The notes beneath the pieces are model-generated. The model saw only the letters and a program-made list of their open reading frames with translations, did no database searches and had not been told where the DNA came from. From an archaeon (GTDB lineage Archaea; Micrarchaeota; Micrarchaeia; Anstonellales; Bilamarchaeaceae): a stretch of DNA of 35,357 nucleotides. A program made the position numbers and the translations under genes. Below are positions 25,349 through 35,000 of this stretch, in pieces. Location of the stretch: NCBI GenBank assembly GCA_020052735.1, contig JAGVON010000076.1:1-35357 (forward strand). Direction: 5' to 3'. Numbering within the stretch: position 1 is the stretch's first letter; each line of letters starts with the position of its first letter.

Positions 25349-28300
25349 CTACTTCTTCTCCCTGCCCTTCCTGTAAATGTAGTACGCCACCAGCAGGATG
25401 ATGATGAGCCAGAGCCACCAGAGGTTAAGTATCGCACCCCCGATGCCGCCCTGAGTGGTGGGCCTCTGCGGCCCCACGGGCGTGGGCTCGGGCCCCCCCG
25501 GTGTGGGCGTCTCCACGCACACTGTGTTGGTGCACACGAAGCCGGATTCGCAATCCCCGTCCTCAACGCATTCCGGAGGAACCGGGGGCGGCAGTATGCA
25601 GGCGCCAGAAGCGCAAACGTAGCCCTGCTGGCACTCGTTGTCAAGGGTGCATCCCGTGGGCTGCGGGACTTCCCTCTGCACGCATTCGTGCTCCGTGCAC
25701 TGCTCGCCCTGACCGCAATCAGAGGAGGAGCAGCACTCATAGCTCTCCCATTCATGGTTGGAATAGGTTCCGCATCCGCCTTCAGGGACCTTTTCGCATG
25801 CGCCCTGCGTGCATCTCTCATCATATTTGCAATCATCACTGGATTCACATTCCGTTGGCGCAACCGCGGTGAAGGAATCGTTTGCTGCCACATAGCCGAG
25901 CTTGGTTGCCCTTATCGTGTATAATCCGGCGTTCTCAGGGGTGAAGAACACCCTGCCCCAGGGGTCCGTGTAGCCGCTGAAGGCGGTTTCGCTTGCGAAC
26001 GTGATTGTCACAAGCGCGCCCGGGAGCGCAACATGGCCCTCGTGCTCCACTATGATGGCCATCTCGTTTCCAGTGGGGACTTCATCCTCCGCCACTATGG
26101 AAAGGGGTTCGTCCGCGGAGGGGTTGCCGGACTGTGTGGTGGTTGTGGTCGGGTTGGCCACCGCCTCCACCCATGCGCCGCTAGCCGCAGTTGAGGCGTC
26201 GTCGCTGCAGTTCACAGTGAAGTTATATGTCTGCCCCGCGGTCAAGCTGAAGTTCAGCGTCATGGAGGTGAGGGAGCTGTTCTCCACGGACTCATTGGTG
26301 CCGCCTGCAATTGTCCCATCAACGTATATGGTGCAGTTGAGGGTGGAATTGTCCGCGTCCGTGGCGTTGAAGATTATTATGGGCGTGAGCGACACTATCT
26401 CGCTGTTGTTCGCCTGCCCGTCTATGCTGGTTATGTTCACGGTCGGGAGGTAATTGAGGTTGTTGGTGAGGGGGAGGTAATCTATGCTGTCCGCAGGGGA
26501 TACGACGTTGAATGTCGCGTTCAGCTCGTATACGTCAACGCCGGCAGCGTCACCGGTGCCCATATAGCCGAGGGCTAACCAATCCACCAGCGTGTAATCA
26601 TAGCAGTATACGTCCGCCTTGACTACCCCTTTGTTCACTTCCCCGGCCACTTTCACCTGGAGCGGTTCCGTGCTCAGGCAGTCAGGCCCCCAATCAGTCC
26701 CGATGTTCGTTTCAGTTTCGGAACCTCCTGCCTTGATTGTGATGCTGCCCGAAGCGGTGGAGGCGCCCGCCGGGATGGTGAAATTGTAATAGCCCACCGC
26801 GCCGCTGGCTGCGTTCCCGTAGGTGTCCCAGTCCTGGTCGTAGGTATTCACGAAGTCCACCCATGTGCCCGTGCTGGCCTGCTGGAATGAATAGGCGTTC
26901 TGGGGCGCTGACGCGGAATAGTTGTTTACTGTGTAGGGTGTGTTCCCTATCCCGTCGCCGTCCGTATCCACCCCGGTGTAGTTGGAATAGAAGTTCCCTC
27001 CCTTGTATGCGCCCCCGATTATGTTCGTCCCAAGGGTTTTGGAGATGTTCCAATATTCATATGTGTTGGAGCTTATCACGCCCTGCGAGCCGCTCGCGTT
27101 CACGAGGTTGTTGTAAATCACGTTGGCGGCGCTCTTGTCTATGGCTATCTGGTGAACGCTGTTGTTCGCGACTATGTTGTCCATGAGGATGTTGTAGCCC
27201 GCCGTCACCGCCAACTCGGACATGTAGATGCCGTACAAGGTGTTGTTGGTTATCTCGTTATCCGTTAGATTGCTGTATGCCGCCGAATTGAAGTACACGC
27301 CGTAGTAAAGGCCGAAGATGGTGTTGTTGAAAATAACGCTGTAGTCCGCGCCTGCCAGCTGGATGCCGCTGGCCGCAGGTCCGTCATATATGGTGTTGTT
27401 GTATATCCTCTCGGCTGCGCTGGTGAAAATGCCATACGCGGTATTGTTGTGGATGACGTTCTGCGAGATGTTGTTGTCCACTCCGACCATGTAGAAGCCC
27501 GCCTCGGTGTTGTTGAACATATCGTTGTCCATCAGCGTGCCGTAGGCGGAGCCGACATATGCGCCTTCCGTATAGTTGGACACTGAGCAGTTGATTATGG
27601 AAACGTTCGTGAGCAGGGCATTGGTATATACGCCGTAGTAGACTCCGGCGGCAGTCCAGTCCCCGGTTATGGAATAGCCGTCGCAGTTTAGGGTGACGTC
27701 CGAGACGTCTATGTACATGCATGCGTCAATTGGCCCGGCATAGGTCCTATATCCGACCGCGTCGTATGTGAGCGTATAGGTCATTGGCGAGGAAATGTTC
27801 GTGCAAGTGACGACGGTGAGGGTGTCCGATGCGGTGGCGTTGGTGTAATTCCCGTTCCCCGTCGCGTTGCACTCGTATACATATGTGCCCTGCGCGAGCG
27901 TGGTGATGTCCTGCACAGAGGAGAAGCTGCTGTTCACTTCCACCCCGTTCCTGTAGAGGGTGAGGTTGACCTCTGAATTGCTGGCGTTGCAGGTCACGTT
28001 CGTTTCGGTGCCAAGGAATACGCTGGCGCTCGGCTGGATTGAGATGGATAGGGCGGTTATCTCCTCGCCGATTGCATAGGCGGAGAAGCCGGATACGCCG
28101 AAAGCCGCTATGTCGTTCGTGCAGGTGAAGGTTAATGGGACGTAATGCCTGCCCGTGTCCAGGACTTCGGCCAGGGTCAGCGGAACGTCGTAATCCCTGA
28201 GCACCCCCTGGCTGCAGTTGGAGGTGCTTACGGTTATGTTCGCGGAAACGTTCGCCTGCGCGGAATTGGCGCTGGTGTCATTGACGTAAACGAAATCCGG

Positions 28301-29116
28301 CTGCAGGAAGACGGTGCCTACGACTGGGGCGGGAGGGTATTGATACAGGGCGAGGCTGGAGACGTTCAGGTGGGTGAAGCTTACCCACCCTACTGTTGAG
28401 TTGTATCCGATAGTGAAATTGGTGAGGTTGTTGGCCGGGCCCCCCGTGTCGTACTGGGTGACAAAGTTGCTCTGGTTGTAGATGAACATGTTGGTGACGT
28501 TGTTGTAATAGGCATCGGCTGCCATGATCAGCGCATAGCCGGTGGTGTTGAACACGACGTTGTCAATGAGCGAGTTGTTTTGGCTGCCGCTGCTGACCAC
28601 GAAACCCACCCCCGAATCGTCCGTGGCGTCGCGCATGGTGTTGTTCGCGAAGGTGTTGTTGCTTGAGCCGACTCCCAGGAGGATCTGCGCCATGCGGAAC
28701 CCGTAGCTCGTATTAATGGCGCTGTTGTTAATGAGGGTGTTGTTCTTGGAGGACAGGAGGTTGAAGCCGATGTAGTAGCCGGACACCGTGCAGTTGCTTA
28801 CGAGCTCGCTTCCAAACGCGCTAATGGTCCCTATCTCTATCCCGGACCCGCTCCCGTTGCTCTGCAATATGGAGCTGTTGCAGTCAAGGCTCAGGCCGGA
28901 GTTGTTGAACTGCAGGACGGGATAGTACAAGTCCGATGGGATGATGTTGTATGTGTCCGTGCACAGGACTGTATCTTCGTTGATGTAGATTATGCCTGTG
29001 GTGGAATCGTTCACTATCATCGTTCCCCATGTGAGGTCGTTCGAGAGGTTCGCGCACTGCGCGGTGAGCGTTGAAACAAAGGCCAGGACTAGGATGACGG
29101 CGATGAAGCTCCTCAT
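25349..29116 (-). CDS. Giant surface protein: parallel beta-helix (NosD-like) repeats, Ig-like domains, Cys-rich module, C-terminal TM anchor
   Basis: 1255 aa; signal MRSFIAVILVLAFVSTLTAQC; repeats such as NNTFANNTMRDATDDSGVGFVV; Cys module ECESSDDCKYDERCTQGAC...; C-terminal NLWWLWLIIILLVAYYIYRKGREKK; TATA 27 nt upstream. Confidence 0.88.
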   Translation of the reverse strand: MRSFIAVILVLAFVSTLTAQCANLSNDLTWGTMIVNDSTTGIIYINEDTVLCTDTYNIIPSDLYYPVLQFNNSGLSLDCNSSILQSNGSGSGIEIGTISAFGSELVSNCTVSGYYIGFNLLSSKNNTLINNSAINTSYGFRMAQILLGVGSSNNTFANNTMRDATDDSGVGFVVSSGSQNNSLIDNVVFNTTGYALIMAADAYYNNVTNMFIYNQSNFVTQYDTGGPANNLTNFTIGYNSTVGWVSFTHLNVSSLALYQYPPAPVVGTVFLQPDFVYVNDTSANSAQANVSANITVSTSNCSQGVLRDYDVPLTLAEVLDTGRHYVPLTFTCTNDIAAFGVSGFSAYAIGEEITALSISIQPSASVFLGTETNVTCNASNSEVNLTLYRNGVEVNSSFSSVQDITTLAQGTYVYECNATGNGNYTNATASDTLTVVTCTNISSPMTYTLTYDAVGYRTYAGPIDACMYIDVSDVTLNCDGYSITGDWTAAGVYYGVYTNALLTNVSIINCSVSNYTEGAYVGSAYGTLMDNDMFNNTEAGFYMVGVDNNISQNVIHNNTAYGIFTSAAERIYNNTIYDGPAASGIQLAGADYSVIFNNTIFGLYYGVYFNSAAYSNLTDNEITNNTLYGIYMSELAVTAGYNILMDNIVANNSVHQIAIDKSAANVIYNNLVNASGSQGVISSNTYEYWNISKTLGTNIIGGAYKGGNFYSNYTGVDTDGDGIGNTPYTVNNYSASAPQNAYSFQQASTGTWVDFVNTYDQDWDTYGNAASGAVGYYNFTIPAGASTASGSITIKAGGSETETNIGTDWGPDCLSTEPLQVKVAGEVNKGVVKADVYCYDYTLVDWLALGYMGTGDAAGVDVYELNATFNVVSPADSIDYLPLTNNLNYLPTVNITSIDGQANNSEIVSLTPIIIFNATDADNSTLNCTIYVDGTIAGGTNESVENSSLTSMTLNFSLTAGQTYNFTVNCSDDASTAASGAWVEAVANPTTTTTQSGNPSADEPLSIVAEDEVPTGNEMAIIVEHEGHVALPGALVTITFASETAFSGYTDPWGRVFFTPENAGLYTIRATKLGYVAANDSFTAVAPTECESSDDCKYDERCTQGACEKVPEGGCGTYSNHEWESYECCSSSDCGQGEQCTEHECVQREVPQPTGCTLDNECQQGYVCASGACILPPPVPPECVEDGDCESGFVCTNTVCVETPTPGGPEPTPVGPQRPTTQGGIGGAILNLWWLWLIIILLVAYYIYRKGREKK

Positions 29117-29224
29117 GCGTCCGCCTACTCTTATTAGATTTATAAATGTTGCTGACGTTGGCGGAAAATTGAAAAAACAGGGAGAAAATGGGGGGGAAAA
29201 TAAAAAATTAAAGGAAGGAGGGGC

Positions 29225-32200
29225 TCACTTCTTCCTGGGCCTTCCCCTCTCCTCTTCCTGCGCTATGAGCTCTTCCTGCGTCCTGGGGGCGCGCCTGCCC
29301 TTCCTCTTCTTCCAGAAGAAGAACCAGAGCAACAGCAGCAGCGCCAATAGCAGGACTATGAAGACGAAGGACTTCTGCACGGCGTTCGCTATGTTGCCCA
29401 GGAGGCCCGATATGCCCCCTCCCTCAACGCCGCCGCCTCCTATGACAGTCTGCTCGTCCACGCAGGCGTTCTCCCTGCACAAATAGCCAGAGCCGCACTG
29501 GGCGTCCGCGGTGCATTCCTCAATGGGCTGCTGGGCGCATAGCCCGGTGGTTGCGCACCCATAGCCCGCGGGGCAGTCCGAGGCGATTGTGCATGGCCTT
29601 TCCTCAGGGGGAACCTCGTCCCTCGGGACGCACTGGCCTCCCCTGCACAGGTCGCCCTGGCCGCAGTCCTCGCTTGACTCGCATTCCTGGCATTCCTGGC
29701 TTGAGGGCAGGGTGCCGGAGGTCTCGTACCGGATTCCGTCCTCCCCTGTCGCGACTATCAGCACGTAGCCGTCCACCGCGTCGGTGGTTGCCTGGCCGTT
29801 CTCATCCGTGGTGTAGGTCCCTATGAGCTCGCCGCACTCAACCACTTCCGCTATGTAGGGCTCGGGGCAGCGGTAAACGTCCACCCTGATGCCCTCCGCG
29901 GGGCGCCCTGCACAGAGGACCATTGCAGGCAGCCCGGCCGTGGCCGGCTCAACGCAGCCCTCCTCCATGACCGATATCGTGCTCGGGCAGCCCGGGTCAA
30001 ATGTCAATTCCGTGATTTCGGGCGGCTGCTCGGCGCACTCCTCCGAGGAGAGGAGCGGCACCAGCCTCTCTATGGCGCCGTGCGTTGCGGCCGCGGGCAC
30101 GACCACGACTATGTTCCCGTCCGTGTAATCTACGCTGACTTCGCCGTTTGAGTCCGTGGTGAGCGTTTCAAGGAGCGCGGTGCAGTCCTCGCCTTCGCAC
30201 CTGCATCCCTCGCCTTCACACCCGTATATCTGCACTGTTTCCCCGGCGAGCGGCACCTGCCTGCATACAAGCGCTCCCATCGTGGGCTCGGAAGGCGCCT
30301 CCTCGCACACTTCCGTGTATATGGATATGGTGGTGCTTGTGCAGCCCAGCTCCACGCCTACGTTGACCGGAGTTGGCTCCACCACGCGGAAAGTGCCGTC
30401 CGTGTCGTAGCAGTCGCCGAAGAACGCCGCGTAGGTGTATGTGCCGGTTTCTGTCGGCGTGAAGAACACGTAGCCGCGGGTGTCCGTCCTGTATGAGGTT
30501 GTCGTTCCACCGTGTATTATGTTTACGTCCGCCCCGGACAGTGTGGTGTGCGTGGGGTCGTCGTCGCTGTACCTGAATATCTGGATTGCGGTCTCGCCGC
30601 CCGCCGGCACCTCGCCCATGGCAAGCGCCTCAAGGTAGCATTCCGGGGTTGAGCCCCCGCCGGAAGAGACGGTTACGACATGCATGGTGCCGCTGGCGCT
30701 CGCGGAGGTGTAGTTCTCGCTTCCGGTGGTGTTGCAGATATATGAGTATATGCCTGCCGGCAGCATGGCGATGTCGTGGATTTCGGAGGTCCCGTTGGAC
30801 ACGTTGACATCGTTCCGGTATAGTGTGAGGTTAACCGCCGAGTTGCTCGCTGCGCAGACCACGTCCGTGGCAGTGCCGACCCGCGGGCGGCTGGGTGTCG
30901 TGAGCGTCAGCGTGGTGGTTATCTTCTCAACGAGGTAGCCGGTGACGGCCGTCGCGTTCGCGGCGGTGTAGTTCTCGTTGCCGGTTGTGTTGCACGTGAA
31001 GTTGTACGTGCCCACGGACAGGTTCTGCATGTAACTGGCGGAGCCGTTCGCGGAGCTCACAACAACGCCGTTCACGGATATGTTCAGGACCACCTGGGGG
31101 TTGCTTGCGCTGCACGAGATGTTGGTCTGGTTGCCGACAGTGGTTGGGCTGGCGGGGACAACCGTGAATGATGTAATCGTGGTCGTCTCCTTGCCCAGCG
31201 TGTAGCCGGAGAACCCGGAAACGTTGAACGTCGCCAGGTCGCCGCTGCACGTCTTCACCGTGCCGTTGTAGTGCACGCCGCTGGCGAGGATTGCCGCCAT
31301 GGAGGCGGGGAACCCGGTCGCCCGGATTACGCCGAGCGTGGAGCAGTTGCTGTTATTTATGGTTATATAAGCGGGGACATTCCCGTCCGCCGCGCCCGCA
31401 TCCGAGGAATCCATGGAAACCCAGTCCGGCCTGAGGTATATGTTCACGCCGTCCACGAGCTGCAGCCCCGTTGTAACGTTGATGGACTGGTACCTTATGA
31501 TGCCTACCGTCGCGTTGTAGCCCAATGTGAGGTTCGTGAAGTTGCTGTCCGAATCTGCCGAGAGCAGGGCTATGTTGGTGTGGTTGTATGCCAGGGTGTT
31601 CGTGAAGAGGTTTATGGCGAGGGGGCTGGAATAAATCCCGTATCCTCCGTTGCCGTATGCCACGGAGTCCGTGAAGTTGTTGTCCATGGAGTTTGCCGCG
31701 GAGAAGCCCCTGTTCGCGTTGTTGTAGCTCGTGCTGTTGGATATTGTGCTGCCGTTCGCATAGCTCATGAAGAAGCCATGGGTGTTGTTGTATGCGACGT
31801 TGCGCTGCAATACGCTGTAGTTGGAATATTCCACCCTGAAGCCGTTGGTGGAATCGTAGGCGGTGTTGTTTGTGAGGATGCTGCTGTTGGTTCCGATGAG
31901 ATAGAAACCATACACTTCGTTGTTGTAGGCGGTGTTGTTGGCGAGGTTGTTGCCGGAGCTGGATTGCAGGTGGAAGCCGGTGACCGTGTTGTTGTCCGCG
32001 ACATTGCTTGTGAAGGTGTTGCTGTTGGAGCTTGTGACCAGATAGAAGCCGTACCAGTTGTCGTATGCCGTGTTGGTGATGAGGTCGTTGATGTTTGAAT
32101 TCATGAGGAGGTAGAAGCCCTGGGTGTTTCCGTAGGCGGTGTTGTTTATGAAGGTGTTCTCATCTAGGTAAAATTCTATGATGAAGCCGGCGTCCGTGTT

Positions 32201-34903
32201 GTTGCGGGCGGTGTTGTTCGTGAAGGTGTTGTTGGAGGAGTAGTCGGAGAGGTAGTAGCCGAAGCTTGAGTTGAACGCGATGTTGTTGGACACGTTGTTG
32301 TGGTTGGAGAGGTAGCCTAACTGGAAGGCGTTCGTGGCTTCGCTGAGGTCGTTGCCGATGAAATTGCTGTAAGTCGCCGAATTCACGCCTATGCCGTAGG
32401 TGTTGTTGTAGGCGGTGTTGTTCGCCATCATGCAATTTGAGCTGTTGAAAATCCAGAGTCCGCTCTGGCCGTTGTCATAGCCGGTGTTGTTGGCCACTAT
32501 GCTCCCGTTTGAATATTCAAGGTAGATGCCGTCGTGGTAGACCGTCAGCCGGCAGTTCATTATCGTGTCGTTCTCCTTGTTGGAGGAATAGATGCCGTCC
32601 CCCGAGCCGGCTACGCCCTGCAGGAGCGAGCTGTTGCAGTCAAGGAAGATGTTTGAGGAGTTCATCTGGATTGCCTGGTCCGCGAGGACGACCTGGTTGG
32701 AGATGGTATAAGTGTCCGTGCAGAGCGTCGTGTTCCTGTTCACGTTGAGTATGCCGGTCACGCTGTCGTTCACGACTTTCGCGCCCCAGGTGGCCGTGTT
32801 GGAAAGGTTCACGCATCCCACCGTGTCGTTCATCGTGTAGCCGGAGAAGCCGGTCACGTTGAAGGTGGCGGTGTAGGGGGCGGCTGCGCCCGTGCATGTG
32901 GTCGCGGTTGTGTATGCGAAGCTGCTGAGCATGATTTCCGCAACCGAAGCCGGGAAGCCGTATGCCTTCAGAACCGGGAATGCGCAATCATCCGTGTAGA
33001 CGGTTATGTTCGCGGAGAGGTTTGCCTGCGTTGCGTTGGTGTCGTTGAGGGACACGAAGTACGGCTGCAGGAGGACGTTGGTGGTGTTCAGGAAAACGTC
33101 GGTTATGTTCAGGAGGTTGAAGTTTATCCAGCCGATTGTTGCGTTGTAGCCCAGGGTGAGGTTGGTGAAGTTGTTCTCGGTCTGGGCTGCCATCGCCCCC
33201 TGGAACAGGTAGTGGTCCTGGGTGTGGACGAGGGTGTTGGTGAAGTTGTTCCGGGAAGTGGTGCCCTGCAGCCAGATGCCGAAATCCAGGTTGCCGTATG
33301 CCACCGTGTCTATGAAGGTGTTGTTAAGGACGGTCAGCGAGAGCATGAAGCCGCGCAGCGTGTTGTTGTAGGCGAGGTTGCTGGTAAAGGTGTTGTTCTT
33401 GCTGCCGCCGGTCAGTATGAAGCCGTTCTGCGTGTTGTTGAATGCGGTGTTGCTGGTGAAGGTGCTGTTCTCCACGCCGGTCAGGAAGAAACCCGTGCTG
33501 GCCGTGCCGGTGGATGCGACGTTGTCGGTGAGTGTGGTCTGGTCGGCGGTGGCGATGTTGAAGCCGTAGAGCCCGTTGTTGTACGCGTTGTTGCTGAAGA
33601 ACGTGTTCAGGTTGGAGTTCGTGCTGGAGAACCCGTCCAGCACATTGTCGCGTGCATAGTTGTCGGAAAGGATGTTTGAGACCGACTGGGAAAGGAGGTA
33701 GCCCTCCTCGCCGTTGGAGTACGCGGAGTTGTTGGTGAGGTTGTTGTAGTCCGCCTGGAGGAGGTTGAAGCCATCCACAGTGTTGCTGAAGGCGGTGTTG
33801 TCGCTGACGTTGTTGTAGGCCGAGCCCTGGCTCATGTTGACGCCGTAGCCGTTGGAGGACGCGGTGTTGTTCTCCACCACGTTGGAGGACGCGGCGGAGA
33901 TGTGGATGCCCGCGCCGTTGTTGGATGCGGTGGAAAAGCCGAGGGTGTTGTAGTATGATGAAGCGGTGATGGCGAAGCCGTTCTTTGGGTTGTCAAACGC
34001 GGTGTTGTAATTGATAGTGCTGCTATTGGACTGGGCAAGGTGGAAGCCGTTGAGGGTGTTGTTGTATGCGGAGTTGTTTAGGATTGTGGTGCTTATCGCA
34101 GATAGAAGGTAAACACCATATTGGGAATTGTTGTAGGCGCTGCTGTTTGAAACGGAAGTGAAGTTGGAGTTTTCAATGTCAAAACCATATGGAGTATTGT
34201 TATACGCGGAGTCATTGTCAAAAGTATTATAGTGGGCATTATCGGTGGAGAATCCCTTATTAACGTTACCAAACGATAGACTATGCTTCACGGTATTATT
34301 GTTTGAGGTAGTAAGGTAGAAACCCATATTTGTGTTGTTGTATGCTGAGCTTCCTGTGAAGGTGTTATTCTCTGCCCCCTCCAGGTAGAAGCCCGTATCC
34401 GAGTTATTGTACGCCGTATCATTCAAGTAAGTCGTGTTGGCCGAACCGATGCTGAAACCATAAAGGGTATTGTTGTAAGCCACGCTGTTTGAGATGACGT
34501 TGTTCCTGGAATTTGCAGGCAGGATGAAACCGCTCCCGGTATTTTGGGTGGTGTGCGCGATTACATTCGTAATGAAGCTGTCATTGGCGGAATTCAACCT
34601 TACTCCAAAGGAGTGGTTGGCCACGATGCAGTTCTGGAGCGTGACGTTGTATGTCTGGTACAGATAAATGCCCGTGCTGCCGCTCTCGTTCCCTGTCAGG
34701 GTTTTACTGTTGCAGTTAAGGGTGACGTTTGAGATGTTTATGTATATGCATGAGCCGGTCCCGCCGAATATGGAATTGCCGGTGATGTCGGCATCAACGG
34801 TGTAGCTACCCGGATTGGTTATGTTCGTGCAGGCAACAAACTGAGAAAAGCCGAAACCCATCAGCCCCAATAACGCCACGAGAACGAATGTGCGCCTGAA
34901 CAT
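29225..34903 (-). CDS. Giant surface protein: two parallel beta-helix blocks, Ig-like domains, carboxypeptidase-regulatory-like domains, Cys-rich module, C-terminal TM anchor
   Basis: ORF 29225..34927; ATG at 34903 (MFRRTFVLVALLGLMGFGFSQ signal peptide) preferred, TATA about 27 nt upstream. About 23-aa repeats AYNNTxxGFxLxxSxxNT; C-terminal FVFIVLLLALLLLLWFFFWKKRKGRR. Confidence 0.88.
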   Translation of the reverse strand: MFRRTFVLVALLGLMGFGFSQFVACTNITNPGSYTVDADITGNSIFGGTGSCIYINISNVTLNCNSKTLTGNESGSTGIYLYQTYNVTLQNCIVANHSFGVRLNSANDSFITNVIAHTTQNTGSGFILPANSRNNVISNSVAYNNTLYGFSIGSANTTYLNDTAYNNSDTGFYLEGAENNTFTGSSAYNNTNMGFYLTTSNNNTVKHSLSFGNVNKGFSTDNAHYNTFDNDSAYNNTPYGFDIENSNFTSVSNSSAYNNSQYGVYLLSAISTTILNNSAYNNTLNGFHLAQSNSSTINYNTAFDNPKNGFAITASSYYNTLGFSTASNNGAGIHISAASSNVVENNTASSNGYGVNMSQGSAYNNVSDNTAFSNTVDGFNLLQADYNNLTNNSAYSNGEEGYLLSQSVSNILSDNYARDNVLDGFSSTNSNLNTFFSNNAYNNGLYGFNIATADQTTLTDNVASTGTASTGFFLTGVENSTFTSNTAFNNTQNGFILTGGSKNNTFTSNLAYNNTLRGFMLSLTVLNNTFIDTVAYGNLDFGIWLQGTTSRNNFTNTLVHTQDHYLFQGAMAAQTENNFTNLTLGYNATIGWINFNLLNITDVFLNTTNVLLQPYFVSLNDTNATQANLSANITVYTDDCAFPVLKAYGFPASVAEIMLSSFAYTTATTCTGAAAPYTATFNVTGFSGYTMNDTVGCVNLSNTATWGAKVVNDSVTGILNVNRNTTLCTDTYTISNQVVLADQAIQMNSSNIFLDCNSSLLQGVAGSGDGIYSSNKENDTIMNCRLTVYHDGIYLEYSNGSIVANNTGYDNGQSGLWIFNSSNCMMANNTAYNNTYGIGVNSATYSNFIGNDLSEATNAFQLGYLSNHNNVSNNIAFNSSFGYYLSDYSSNNTFTNNTARNNTDAGFIIEFYLDENTFINNTAYGNTQGFYLLMNSNINDLITNTAYDNWYGFYLVTSSNSNTFTSNVADNNTVTGFHLQSSSGNNLANNTAYNNEVYGFYLIGTNSSILTNNTAYDSTNGFRVEYSNYSVLQRNVAYNNTHGFFMSYANGSTISNSTSYNNANRGFSAANSMDNNFTDSVAYGNGGYGIYSSPLAINLFTNTLAYNHTNIALLSADSDSNFTNLTLGYNATVGIIRYQSINVTTGLQLVDGVNIYLRPDWVSMDSSDAGAADGNVPAYITINNSNCSTLGVIRATGFPASMAAILASGVHYNGTVKTCSGDLATFNVSGFSGYTLGKETTTITSFTVVPASPTTVGNQTNISCSASNPQVVLNISVNGVVVSSANGSASYMQNLSVGTYNFTCNTTGNENYTAANATAVTGYLVEKITTTLTLTTPSRPRVGTATDVVCAASNSAVNLTLYRNDVNVSNGTSEIHDIAMLPAGIYSYICNTTGSENYTSASASGTMHVVTVSSGGGSTPECYLEALAMGEVPAGGETAIQIFRYSDDDPTHTTLSGADVNIIHGGTTTSYRTDTRGYVFFTPTETGTYTYAAFFGDCYDTDGTFRVVEPTPVNVGVELGCTSTTISIYTEVCEEAPSEPTMGALVCRQVPLAGETVQIYGCEGEGCRCEGEDCTALLETLTTDSNGEVSVDYTDGNIVVVVPAAATHGAIERLVPLLSSEECAEQPPEITELTFDPGCPSTISVMEEGCVEPATAGLPAMVLCAGRPAEGIRVDVYRCPEPYIAEVVECGELIGTYTTDENGQATTDAVDGYVLIVATGEDGIRYETSGTLPSSQECQECESSEDCGQGDLCRGGQCVPRDEVPPEERPCTIASDCPAGYGCATTGLCAQQPIEECTADAQCGSGYLCRENACVDEQTVIGGGGVEGGGISGLLGNIANAVQKSFVFIVLLLALLLLLWFFFWKKRKGRRAPRTQEELIAQEEERGRPRKK

Positions 34904-35000
34904 GTGCTTCAAATCCATAATAAACATTATAAAGGTAGCGTCAAGGTGGAGTTTGTGGATAAGGGAAGGTTTTTAAACATTAAACACCGTGTATAACAAC

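Noticed and set aside
31271-32098. 275-aa + strand ORF antisense to the beta-helix gene
   Set aside because: Low-complexity Val/Gly translation (VVVGGVVGEVVAGAG) is the antisense shadow of the Asn-rich repeats; the minus-strand frame has signal peptide, TM anchor and homologous modules.
33212-33679. 155-aa + strand ORF over the beta-helix repeats
   Set aside because: Same antisense artefact of the about 69-bp coding repeat.
31540-34580. Regularly spaced GTTGTTGTA-type repeats that could suggest a CRISPR array
   Set aside because: Repeats are degenerate, in frame and about 69 bp apart with no conserved repeat/unique spacer structure; they encode beta-helix coils.
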